Assembly: GCA_902787595.1 (NCBI GenBank)
Contig: CADAHD010000108.1
Span: forward strand, 2,741 to 15,212
Origin: an uncultured Lachnospiraceae bacterium
Lineage (GTDB): Bacteria; Bacillota_A; Clostridia; Lachnospirales; Lachnospiraceae
Length of the DNA: 12,472 nt
Reading direction: 5' to 3'
The position numbers were made by a program, and so were the translations under genes. The notes under the pieces were generated by a model. That model did not search any database and had not been told where the DNA came from. It saw only the letters and a program-made list of their open reading frames with translations. Below, piece after piece: positions 1 through 6,485 of the stretch (its first letter is position 1; each line of letters begins with the position of its first letter).

Positions 1-711
1 CCCAGGGTGGCAGTCTGCGTGCCCAGCGGCGTTACGGAAGTTGAAAAGAAAGCCGTTGAGGATGCAACCTATCAGGCGGGAGCCGGCAAGGTTGCTATTA
101 TCGAGGAGCCTATTGCCGCAGCTATAGGAGCAGGCATTGATATCGCCAAGCCCCAGGGTAACATGATCGTGGATATCGGAGGCGGCACAACGGACGTTGC
201 CGTCATATCTCTGGGAGGCACCGTTGAGAGCGCTTCTATCAAGATAGCAGGTGACGATTTTGACGAAGCCATCGTGCGTTACATGAGAAAGAAATATAAT
301 CTGCTGGTCGGCGACCGCACCGCAGAGGATATCAAGATCAATATAGGAACGGCGTACAAGCGCGCGGAAGTTGATTATATGGACGTGAGGGGACGCAATC
401 TGGTATCCGGTCTGCCGGAGACCGTTCGTGTTTCTTCGGATGAGACAACGGAGGCCCTGCGTGAGACCACTTCGCAGATACTTGATACCATCTGCTCCGT
501 TCTTGAGAAAACCCCGCCCGAGCTGGCAGGAGACATCGTAGACAGGGGAATAGTGCTGACAGGCGGCGGCTCCATGCTGCGCGGCCTTGAGGAGCTTATA
601 GAGGAACGCACCCATATCAATACCATGACTGCCGACGAGCCCATGACCTGCGTGGCGATCGGAACAGGAAAGTACATAGAGTTTCTGGCAGGTTATAACG
701 ACGAGGCATAA
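1..711 (+). CDS. mbl: MreB/Mbl-family actin-like rod-shape protein, 3' part
   Basis: This is the C-terminal two thirds of a bacterial actin homologue that polymerises under the membrane and guides lateral cell-wall synthesis. The frame is open from base 1 (reading P-R-V-A-V-C-V-P-S-G), so the GTG at 7 is not the start. About 100 N-terminal residues lie outside the window. Visible family signatures are the VCVPSGVTEVEKKAV segment near the left edge, the second phosphate-binding motif DIGGGTTDVAV around nt 172-204, and the adenosine motif GIVLTGGGSMLRGLEEL around nt 547-597. Family membership is clear from the sequence. The choice of Mbl over MreB rests on context: in Bacillus subtilis mbl is followed directly by flhO and flhP, the same order seen here, whereas mreB is normally followed by mreC-mreD. 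The gene ends with TAA, and a sigma-28 promoter follows 35 bases later. Confidence 0.93.
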   Translation, partial: PRVAVCVPSGVTEVEKKAVEDATYQAGAGKVAIIEEPIAAAIGAGIDIAKPQGNMIVDIGGGTTDVAVISLGGTVESASIKIAGDDFDEAIVRYMRKKYNLLVGDRTAEDIKINIGTAYKRAEVDYMDVRGRNLVSGLPETVRVSSDETTEALRETTSQILDTICSVLEKTPPELAGDIVDRGIVLTGGGSMLRGLEELIEERTHINTMTADEPMTCVAIGTGKYIEFLAGYNDEA

Positions 712-718
712 GAACAGG

Positions 719-739
719 CTGCTTCATTACATTAAGCAG
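719..739 (+). other. short stem-loop after mbl
   Basis: CTGCTT (719-724) and AAGCAG (734-739) can form a 6-bp stem with a 9-base loop 8 bases after the mbl stop codon. No T-tract follows (the next bases are GGGACTATAAAG), so it is at best a weak or factor-assisted 3' end for the mbl message. It may be chance. Confidence 0.25.
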
Positions 740-746
740 GGGACTA

Positions 747-774
747 TAAAGTTTTTTGCGGGGCTGTCCGATAT
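747..774 (+). promoter_or_regulatory. sigma-28 (FliA/SigD) promoter for the flgF-flgG-flgJ unit
   Basis: The sequence TAAAGTTT (747-754), 12 bases, then TCCGATAT (767-774) closely matches the flagellar sigma-28 consensus TAAAGTTT-N11-GCCGATAA (E. coli FliA) or TAAA...CCGATAT (Bacillus SigD). All eight bases of the -35 element match. The spacer is one base longer than the E. coli optimum. Transcription would start near 781-783 and give a leader of about 105 bases before flgF. The position directly upstream of flagellar rod genes supports the call; the Bacillus flhOP operon is also under SigD control. Confidence 0.8.
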
Positions 775-782
775 AATTAGCA

Positions 783-825
783 GTAAACCGTGCGCAGATG
801 CATTCAGGCAGGATGACAGGTTTAC
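783..825 (+). other. inverted repeat in the flgF leader
   Basis: GTAAACC (783-789) and GGTTTAC (819-825) are perfect 7-base inverted arms around a 29-base loop, beginning at about the predicted sigma-28 transcription start. A hairpin at the very 5' end of the message could stabilise it. The loop contains CAGGATG, which partly resembles a CsrA-type GGA site, but one such motif is not enough to call a binding site. I see nothing else in the leader apart from the Shine-Dalgarno GGAGGA at 875-880. Confidence 0.3.
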
Positions 826-886
826 GGCAGGGAAGGAAACCAAAGGCATGGAAGCCTTAAGTTACGGGTAATATGGAGGACGATCC

Positions 887-1675
887 ATGCTGAAAGGGCT
901 TTATGTTGCATATACAGGCATGCTCCAGGAGCAGAGGCGAATGGACAATCTGGCCAACAATCTGGCCAATGCCGACACCACAGGATTCAAGAAGGAAGGG
1001 CTTTCCAGCCAGACCTTTGAGACCGTGCTGGTGGATAAGATCAAAGACGATTCTGAAGGATACCGTTACGCAGGAAGAATAGGAAAGGCCAATCCGGGCG
1101 TCAAGATAGGCGAAAGCTATGTTGACTGGTCGGAAGGTTCGTTTCAGGTGACTGACATACCTATGGATATGGCCATCGGCGGCAAGGGTTTCTTCACAGT
1201 GGAATTCACCAATAAAAATCAGGAAACAACAACATTCTATACCCGTGACGGTAATTTTCAGCTTACCACCGACGGCTATCTGGTGACCACCGACGGAGAT
1301 TACGTGCTGGGAAAGAGCGGGAACGCTACCCAGAGGATAAAACTGGATCCCGTCAAGGATGTGATAGTGGATCAGCAGGGTTTTATCTTTCAGGACGGGA
1401 AGAGCGTGGCCCAGCTGGCCATCACGGATTTTGACGATTATAACTATCTGGAGCATTACGGGGAGAATTATTATTACCCTGTAGAAGGCGCCACCCAGAA
1501 AGCCGCTACCGGACAGGTCTTCCAGGGATATCTGGAAACCAGCAATGTGAGCGTGGTCCGCGAGATGGTAGATATGATAAGCGTCTCACGTCAGTACGAA
1601 GCAAACCAGAAGGTTATACAGACTTATGATACTTCACTGCAGACAGCTACCCAGCTGGGCAGGATAAACGGATAA
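887..1675 (+). CDS. flhO: flagellar basal-body rod protein, FlgF/FlhO type
   Basis: This 262-residue protein is a member of the FlgF/FlgG rod-hook family, which forms the distal part of the flagellar drive shaft after export through the flagellar type III apparatus. The N-terminal rod motif is visible at residues 1-36 (GLYVAYTGML, then NLANNLANADTTGFK). The C-terminal helix at about 236-262 has the usual YEANQKVIQTYDTSLQTATQLG pattern, preceded by GYLETSNVSVVREMVDMI. The central part has the typical beta-rich repeats (GKGFFTVE, YTRDGNFQLTTDGYLV). The start at 887 has GGAGGA six bases upstream. It is the first gene behind the sigma-28 promoter, with the second rod gene 14 bases downstream. Position next to mbl and before a clear FlgG supports the FlhO (FlgF-like) assignment; FlgF and FlgG are hard to separate by sequence alone. 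Confidence 0.92.
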   Translation: MLKGLYVAYTGMLQEQRRMDNLANNLANADTTGFKKEGLSSQTFETVLVDKIKDDSEGYRYAGRIGKANPGVKIGESYVDWSEGSFQVTDIPMDMAIGGKGFFTVEFTNKNQETTTFYTRDGNFQLTTDGYLVTTDGDYVLGKSGNATQRIKLDPVKDVIVDQQGFIFQDGKSVAQLAITDFDDYNYLEHYGENYYYPVEGATQKAATGQVFQGYLETSNVSVVREMVDMISVSRQYEANQKVIQTYDTSLQTATQLGRING

Positions 1676-1689
1676 AGGAGGGATAGGGC

Positions 1690-2508
1690 ATGGTACGTTC
1701 ATTATGGTCAGGCGCGACCGGAATGCTGGCGCAGCAGACGGCGGTCGACGTTATATCAAATAATATCGCAAACGTTAATACTGCAGGTTTCAAGACCGGC
1801 CAGATGGAGTTCAAATCACTGCTTTATCAGGAACTCCAGACAAAGACTACCAGTGCAAACGGCGATACCAAGCCTATTGATTCGCAGGTTGGTCTGGGCG
1901 TGCGCAATTCTTCGATCACCACCATCTTTACCCAGGGCGCGTTCCTTGAATCGGGGAACAACACGGCATTTGCTATCGGCGGTGACGGACTTTTCGGGGT
2001 AAGGCTTGCGGACGGCACCACAGCTTATACCCGCAACGGTGATTTCCATTTTGCGCTGCATTCGCAGGGCCTGGAGCTTACGGATTCCAACGGTAATGCC
2101 GTTCTGGATACCAAAGGACAGCCGATCGTTATCAAGGGTGAGGAGTATATGTCCAGCAGGATAACGATATCGGGCGACGGTGAGCTTTTCTATCCCGATG
2201 AGAATAATAATCCCAAGTCCATGAACATAAAGATCGGCTTGTGGCAGTTCAACAACCCTGCCGGCCTTGAAAAGCGAGACAGTTCGCTTTATGTAGAGAC
2301 TGCAGCCAGCGGCAAGCCCTTAAATGAGGCAGACAACAGGACCATCTCAAAGAGCAAGGTGGTCCAGGGATATCTGGAAGGCTCAAATGTGCAGCTGGCA
2401 GACGAAATGGTCAACCTGATAGTGGCACAGCGCGCGTATGAGGCCAACAGCCGCGTTATCACCACAACGGATACAATGATGCAGCAGGCAAATCAGCTGA
2501 AGCAGTAA
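1690..2508 (+). CDS. flgG: flagellar basal-body rod protein, FlgG/FlhP type
   Basis: This 272-residue protein is the second FlgG-family rod protein and corresponds to FlhP in the Bacillus mbl-flhO-flhP order. The N-terminal motif (SGATGML at 7-13, NNIANVNTAGFK at 24-35) and the C-terminal helix (QRAYEANSRVITTTDTMMQQANQL, about 247-270) are both intact; these terminal helices pack together in the assembled rod. The middle has the family signature QGAFLESGNNTAFAIGGDGLF and YTRNGDFHF, and QGYLEGSNV comes before the C-terminal helix. The Shine-Dalgarno AGGAGGGA lies at 1676-1683 right behind the flhO stop, so the two genes are surely co-transcribed. A 156-base gap with a tandem hairpin element separates it from the flgJ-type gene. 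Confidence 0.93.
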   Translation: MVRSLWSGATGMLAQQTAVDVISNNIANVNTAGFKTGQMEFKSLLYQELQTKTTSANGDTKPIDSQVGLGVRNSSITTIFTQGAFLESGNNTAFAIGGDGLFGVRLADGTTAYTRNGDFHFALHSQGLELTDSNGNAVLDTKGQPIVIKGEEYMSSRITISGDGELFYPDENNNPKSMNIKIGLWQFNNPAGLEKRDSSLYVETAASGKPLNEADNRTISKSKVVQGYLEGSNVQLADEMVNLIVAQRAYEANSRVITTTDTMMQQANQLKQ

Positions 2509-2528
2509 AGTCACAAGAAGGGGCCATA

Positions 2529-2574
2529 ATCTCAAGGAGGGGCCCATGCGTAGCATGGGAAGATTCCTTGAGAT
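2529..2574 (+). repeat. tandem hairpin element, copy A
   Basis: The outer arms 2529-2538 and 2565-2574 (ATCTCAAGGA with TCCTTGAGAT) pair perfectly over 10 bp. An internal loop follows (GGGG on the left, AAGAT on the right), then an inner stem CCCATG (2543-2548) with CATGGG (2554-2559) closing a 5-base loop. The left arm and internal loop also spell AAGGAGG, and ATG occurs at 2546 in the inner stem. The shape and core sequence match copy B two bases downstream. Confidence 0.75.
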
Positions 2575-2576
2575 AT

Positions 2577-2617
2577 TCGTAAGGGGGGACCCACGTATGT
2601 GGGGGGATTCCTTACGA
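2577..2617 (+). repeat. tandem hairpin element, copy B
   Basis: The outer arms TCGTAAGG (2577-2584) and CCTTACGA (2610-2617) pair perfectly over 8 bp. The internal loop is GGGGA on the left and GGGATT on the right. The inner stem CCCAC (2590-2594) with GTGGG (2599-2603) closes a 4-base loop. Copy B shares AAGG-x-GGGG-x-CCCA and GATTCCTT with copy A, but its outer stem bases differ in a compensating way (TCGT/ACGA against TCTC/GAGA). No T-tract follows, so it is not a standard terminator. The flgJ Shine-Dalgarno lies 33 bases downstream. Confidence 0.75.
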
Positions 2618-2664
2618 TGTTCAGGAAGAAATATGGTAAAGGGATCATATGAGGAGAAAGAATT

Positions 2665-3072
2665 ATGGATATCACCAACATTTCTGCCATGACAGAATAT
2701 ACATCTTCGCTTGCGGCTGCGCAGAATACCGATAAGCTCAAGTCTTCCGCGAAGGCGGCGCAGACCGATGAAGAGATGATGGACGCCTGCAAGGAATTTG
2801 AGACTTATCTCTGGGAGCAGGTTATCAAATCCATGAAAAAATCCGCAGAGGTTTTTTCTGACGGTAATGAGGATCAGACGGTAAGCTATTTCATGGATGG
2901 CGCCATCACCGAAACGGCGCGGCAGATGACGGAACAGTCACTGGGCAGCAACAGTCTGGCGATGCAGATGTACGAACAGATGAAACGGAATGCCGGCGGG
3001 ATAACGCTGGAGGAAATAATGGAAAAACAGGCCGCATCGGGAACGGTGACAGGCAATACGGAAGGAGAATGA
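2665..3072 (+). CDS. flgJ: rod-binding protein, FlgJ N-terminal domain type
   Basis: This 135-residue protein matches the rod-binding domain found at the N-terminus of enterobacterial FlgJ, which caps and helps assemble the flagellar rod. The core runs from about residue 40 to 108 and shows the family pattern ACKEFETYLWEQVIKSMKKS, then YFMDGAITETARQM and LAMQMYEQMKRN. There is no muramidase (peptidoglycan hydrolase) domain, so the wall must be opened by another enzyme, as is usual for this family in Firmicutes. The first 30 residues are low in complexity. The start at 2665 has GAGGAG at 2651-2656, eight bases upstream. It is the last gene of the sigma-28 unit, and a terminator begins 3 bases after its stop codon. 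Confidence 0.85.
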   Translation: MDITNISAMTEYTSSLAAAQNTDKLKSSAKAAQTDEEMMDACKEFETYLWEQVIKSMKKSAEVFSDGNEDQTVSYFMDGAITETARQMTEQSLGSNSLAMQMYEQMKRNAGGITLEEIMEKQAASGTVTGNTEGE

Positions 3073-3075
3073 AAA

Positions 3076-3113
3076 ATCGCCCTCTTTAGAAAATGAAGAG
3101 GGCGATAGTTTTT
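3076..3113 (+). terminator. rho-independent terminator of the flagellar unit
   Basis: ATCGCCCTCTT (3076-3086) and AAGAGGGCGAT (3096-3106) form a perfect 11-bp stem with a 9-base loop, followed by AG and TTTTT (3109-3113). A run of five A lies immediately before the left arm, so the structure could also work on the other strand. It starts three bases after the flgJ stop and ends three bases before the probable recD2 start codon. Confidence 0.88.
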
Positions 3114-3116
3114 AAT

Positions 3117-5330
3117 ATGGAGACTCTTAAAGGTTATATCGATCATATCACTTATCAGACCGAAGACGGTTATACCGTTATGACGCTTGCGGCTGCGGAC
3201 GGGAGCAGGACCTGCGTGGGGCCTGCAAAAGATTACAGCGTCGGTGAGACCGTCGAGCTTGAAGGCAGCTGGGTGGATCATAACATCTACGGCAAGCAGT
3301 TCAAGTTTACTTCTATCAGAGCGGTCCCTCCGTCTGACAGGATCTCTGTGATACGCTACTTAAGCTCCGGCGCCGTTAAGGGCGTGGGGGAAAAGATGGC
3401 TGTGCGCATAGTGGACAGATTCGGGGATGATACCTTCCGCATAATGGAGGAAGAGCCGGAGCGGCTGGCCGAGATAAAGGGAATATCTGCGCGTATGGCT
3501 CAGGAACTGGCAGGACAGCTTGCGGGCAAGCGCGACCGCCGGAATGCGGTCGTTTTTCTGCAGCAATACGGCATAAGCCTGACCATAGCGGACAGGATAT
3601 TCGAGATCTACGGTAATGATGTATACAATGTCATAAAGAACAATCCGTACAAACTGGCGGAGGATGTGCCGGCCGTCGGTTTTAAGAAAGCTGACGCCAT
3701 AGCTGTTAAGGCGGGGATAAGCATGGATTCGGAGTACCGCATCTGCAGCGCAGTGATCTATGAACTGGGCAATGAAGCGGCGGAGGGACATTGCTATTTC
3801 CCTATGGATGAACTATGCGAAAGGGTATCCGGCATGCTTTCCCTGGATGAAGAGCTTATCAGGGAGCAGCTGCCCGCAATGGCTATTGACCATAAGATAG
3901 AGATAAAGAAATGCGCTGAAGGGACCAGGATCTATCTGCCGGGATATTTCAGGGCGGAAAGATTCTGCGCAGAAAAGCTTTTGCAGCTCAGGGATGCATA
4001 TGCAAAGAGCGATGACGGCGACGATGACTGGCTGCCCCGTCTGGAAAAGGACATGGGGATGGAACTTGATGACCTGCAGAGAAAAGCGGTAAAGCTGAGC
4101 GATGAGAGCGGCATACTGGTACTCTCCGGCGGACCCGGAACCGGAAAGACCACAACGATCAATGCGATCATAAGGCGCATGCAGGATAAGGGGCTTGAGT
4201 TTGTGCTGGCTGCTCCTACCGGCAGGGCGGCCAAACGAATGAACGAGGCTACGGGATATGAGGCAAAGACCATCCACAGGCTGCTGGAGATGGGAGCTGA
4301 CCAGAGCGAAATGCGCTTTGAACGGAATGAGGATGAGCCTCTCGAAGCCGACTGCGTCATAATAGATGAGATGAGCATGGTGGATATATGGCTCCTTAAG
4401 GCACTGCTGGAGGCTATCGCGCCCGGCAGCAGGCTTATCATGGTAGGGGATGTGGATCAGCTGCCCAGTGTGGGTCCGGGGCAGGTGCTCAAGGATATAA
4501 TGGACAGCGGAGAATTTTCGGTGGTGCGTCTTCAAAGGATATTCAGACAGTCCGGAGACAGCCATATAGTGGAGAACGCCCACAGGATAAACCGCGGAGA
4601 ACATCTGGATCTTTCCGTCAAGCATGAGGACTTCTTCCTGCTGGAAAAGGACAGGGTTGAGGTGATACAGGAATATCTGGTGCAGCTGATATCAGATGTG
4701 CTGCCTCGCAGGCTTAAACTGGCTTCCGGAGACATACAGGTCATGACGCCCATGAGAAAGGGGCTTCTGGGAGTCGAAGGGCTCAATGCGATGCTGCAGG
4801 AGCGCCTTAATCCGGCTGCGGACGGCAAGGAGGAAGTGACCTACGGAGACAAGGTATTCCGAAACGGCGATAAGGTCATGCAGATCAAAAACGACTATCA
4901 GCTTGAATGGGAGATAACCGGAGATCACAATGTCTGCGTTGCTTCGGGCAGCGGAGTCTTTAACGGCGATGTGGGAGTCATTACCCGCATAAATTCTTAT
5001 CTTAAGCTGGTCGAGGTGCATTTTGACGACGGCAGGAGGGTGTACTATCCTTTTCAGCAGCTGGATGAGCTGGAGCTGGCTTATGCGGTGACCATACATA
5101 AGTCCCAGGGCAGCGAATATCCCCTTGTTATCCTGCCCATACTTTCGGGGCCGGAGATGCTCATGTCCCGGAATCTGTTATATACGGCGGTCACCAGGGC
5201 CAAACGCTGCGTGATCATGATAGGCAGTAACGACAGGATACAGCAGATGATAGATAACGATCATGTGCAGCACAGGTATACGTCGCTGTGTGAACGCATA
5301 AAGGAGGCCGGCAGCAGGGATGATGCTTAA
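3117..5330 (+). CDS. recD2: ATP-dependent RecD2-type DNA helicase
   Basis: RecD2 (YrrC) is a 5'-3' superfamily 1B helicase of bacteria lacking RecBCD, acting in replication-fork maintenance and DNA repair. From ATG 3117 the product has about 737 residues, a normal length. An N-terminal OB-like region (GYIDHITYQTEDGYTVMTL) is followed by helix-hairpin-helix segments (GVGEKMAVRIVDRFG, IKGISARMAQEL). The motor motifs follow in order: Walker A GGPGTGKTT near residue 338, APTGRAAKRM, Walker B VIIDEMSMVD near 415, GDVDQLPSVGPG, LQRIFRQS, TPMRKGLLGVEGLN, and C-terminal TIHKSQGSEYP near 660 with YTAVTRAK. An ATG at 3093 is in frame but lies in the terminator hairpin and adds a KRAIVFN extension unlike family N-termini, so I prefer 3117. 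Its ribosome site is poor: GAGGG at 3098-3102 is 14 bases away and inside the hairpin arm. The last 11 bases overlap comFC. Confidence 0.93.
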   Translation: METLKGYIDHITYQTEDGYTVMTLAAADGSRTCVGPAKDYSVGETVELEGSWVDHNIYGKQFKFTSIRAVPPSDRISVIRYLSSGAVKGVGEKMAVRIVDRFGDDTFRIMEEEPERLAEIKGISARMAQELAGQLAGKRDRRNAVVFLQQYGISLTIADRIFEIYGNDVYNVIKNNPYKLAEDVPAVGFKKADAIAVKAGISMDSEYRICSAVIYELGNEAAEGHCYFPMDELCERVSGMLSLDEELIREQLPAMAIDHKIEIKKCAEGTRIYLPGYFRAERFCAEKLLQLRDAYAKSDDGDDDWLPRLEKDMGMELDDLQRKAVKLSDESGILVLSGGPGTGKTTTINAIIRRMQDKGLEFVLAAPTGRAAKRMNEATGYEAKTIHRLLEMGADQSEMRFERNEDEPLEADCVIIDEMSMVDIWLLKALLEAIAPGSRLIMVGDVDQLPSVGPGQVLKDIMDSGEFSVVRLQRIFRQSGDSHIVENAHRINRGEHLDLSVKHEDFFLLEKDRVEVIQEYLVQLISDVLPRRLKLASGDIQVMTPMRKGLLGVEGLNAMLQERLNPAADGKEEVTYGDKVFRNGDKVMQIKNDYQLEWEITGDHNVCVASGSGVFNGDVGVITRINSYLKLVEVHFDDGRRVYYPFQQLDELELAYAVTIHKSQGSEYPLVILPILSGPEMLMSRNLLYTAVTRAKRCVIMIGSNDRIQQMIDNDHVQHRYTSLCERIKEAGSRDDA

Positions 5331-6045
5331 GGCACTGCATGCAAAGATATGCGATCTGATATTTCCGCCCAGATGCCCCGTATGTGACAGGGCTATGACT
5401 CCCGATGACAGGAAGAAAGGCGTCTGCGCCGAATGCAGGGGCCTTCTTAAGCCGGTCAGGGAACCCAGGTGCATGAAGTGCGGGGCGCAGCTCAAGGATG
5501 ATGAAACGGAATACTGCCGTTCCTGCAAAGGGCGCAGGCATTATTATGACAGGGGACTGGCAATGTATGAGTATGCATCTGTAAGAAGCTCTGTCTACAG
5601 ACTTAAGTACAGCGGGCGTGCGGAGTATGCGGAGTTTTTTGGCAGGGAGATGGCCAGACGCCTGGGACCGGCCATAAAGCAGTGGGGCGCGGAGGCACTT
5701 ATCCCGGTGCCGCTTCATGCATCCAGACAGCGCAGAAGGGGTTATAACCAGGCGGCGGCAATAGCCCGCTGCTGCGGCAGGGCGCTGGGACTGCCGGTGA
5801 GAGAAGACCTTATACGCAGGGCTGTAAAAACCCGTCCGATGAAGCTGTTAAATGCAAAAGAAAGACAAATAAACCTAAAAAATGCTTTCATTATGAGGAC
5901 AGATGTAGTAAAATTAGGTACAGTCGTTATTGTGGATGACATATATACAACAGGCGCTACTATTGACGCCATGGCAAGGCTTTTAAAAGCGTCGGGAGTC
6001 AGGAAAGTATATTTTGTGACGCTGGCTATAGGCAGCGGCGTATAG
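5320..6045 (+). CDS. comFC: ComFC-family phosphoribosyltransferase-like protein
   Basis: This 241-residue protein has the ComF layout: an N-terminal zinc-ribbon region and a C-terminal type I phosphoribosyltransferase fold. Four CxxC pairs are visible (Cys19/22, 36/39, 51/54 and 66/69). RRRGYNQA at 138-145 and the PRPP-binding loop VVIVDDIYTTGATID, with the acidic pair at Asp206-Asp207, are intact. ComFC is needed for efficient natural transformation in Bacillus and several Gram-negatives, acting in the cytosol after DNA uptake; its exact substrate is not settled. The gene starts at tandem ATGs (5320, 5323) inside the end of recD2, with AAGGAGG at 5301-5307. The DEAD-box partner ComFA is not adjacent. 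The stretch around 5823-5960 is markedly more A+T-rich than the rest of the gene. The downstream partner is yvyF, as in Bacillus. Confidence 0.9.
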   Translation: MMLKALHAKICDLIFPPRCPVCDRAMTPDDRKKGVCAECRGLLKPVREPRCMKCGAQLKDDETEYCRSCKGRRHYYDRGLAMYEYASVRSSVYRLKYSGRAEYAEFFGREMARRLGPAIKQWGAEALIPVPLHASRQRRRGYNQAAAIARCCGRALGLPVREDLIRRAVKTRPMKLLNAKERQINLKNAFIMRTDVVKLGTVVIVDDIYTTGATIDAMARLLKASGVRKVYFVTLAIGSGV

Positions 6046-6071
6046 TATCAGCCGGAGGGGAGACGGATCTC

Positions 6072-6479
6072 ATGAATGCCAGAAATTGTAAAAAATGCGG
6101 AAAGCTGTTTAATTATGTGGCGGGACCTCCCATATGCCAGTCCTGTAAGGATAAGATCGAGGCAAAATTCCAGGAGGTAAAGGAGTTTGTCCGTTTGAAC
6201 AGATCGGCTACCATGAAGGAGATAGTTGCTGCATGTGACGTCGAGGAACGCCAGGTAGAACACTGGGTGCGTGAAGAAAGACTGGTTTTCGCCAGCGATT
6301 CGCCCATTAAGCTTTATTGTGAGACCTGCGGGGCGCCTATTTTTACCGGGCGTTTCTGTGGCAAATGCAAGAATGACACCGCAAACAGTCTGGGTGCAGC
6401 CGGCAGGAAGCCCGAGGCGCCTAAGGGACCCGAATTGGGCGGCGCAAATTCTGCCGCCAGGATGTATTCCCGGAAGTAA
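6072..6479 (+). CDS. yvyF: YvyF-family flagellar operon protein (zinc finger plus HTH)
   Basis: This 135-residue protein fits the family named flagellar operon protein (TIGR03826, YvyF), which in Bacillus lies between comFC and flgM. An N-terminal zinc-binding pair is formed by Cys6/Cys9 and Cys22/Cys25, a helix-turn-helix-like segment spans about 46-70 (TMKEIVAACDVEERQVEHWVREERL), and a second zinc pair is Cys83/Cys86 and Cys96/Cys99. The C-terminal 35 residues are Gly/Ala/Pro-rich and probably flexible. The layout suggests a small regulatory protein, but its biochemical role is not established. The start at 6072 has GGAGGGG at 6054-6060. The next gene begins 6 bases after the stop. No flgM, flgK or flgL follows here, so the Bacillus neighbourhood is only partly kept. 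Confidence 0.82.
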   Translation: MNARNCKKCGKLFNYVAGPPICQSCKDKIEAKFQEVKEFVRLNRSATMKEIVAACDVEERQVEHWVREERLVFASDSPIKLYCETCGAPIFTGRFCGKCKNDTANSLGAAGRKPEAPKGPELGGANSAARMYSRK

Positions 6480-6485
6480 TTAAAG

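Noticed and set aside
719..739. Terminator for mbl
   Set aside because: The 6-bp stem has no T-tract; kept only as a weak stem-loop.
712..886. c-di-GMP riboswitch in the flagellar leader
   Set aside because: I looked for the conserved GEMM-I core (CACAGGGCAAACC-like and GACGCAAAGC-like segments) and did not find it.
857..1456. Long minus-strand open frame across flhO, and similar frames across recD2, cdaA and leuA
   Set aside because: They mirror well-supported + strand genes, lack ribosome sites and family motifs, and reflect codon bias.
3093..3116. Upstream in-frame ATG for recD2 at 3093
   Set aside because: It lies in the loop of the flgJ terminator, has no Shine-Dalgarno at a usable distance, and adds a KRAIVFN extension that does not look like RecD2 N-termini.
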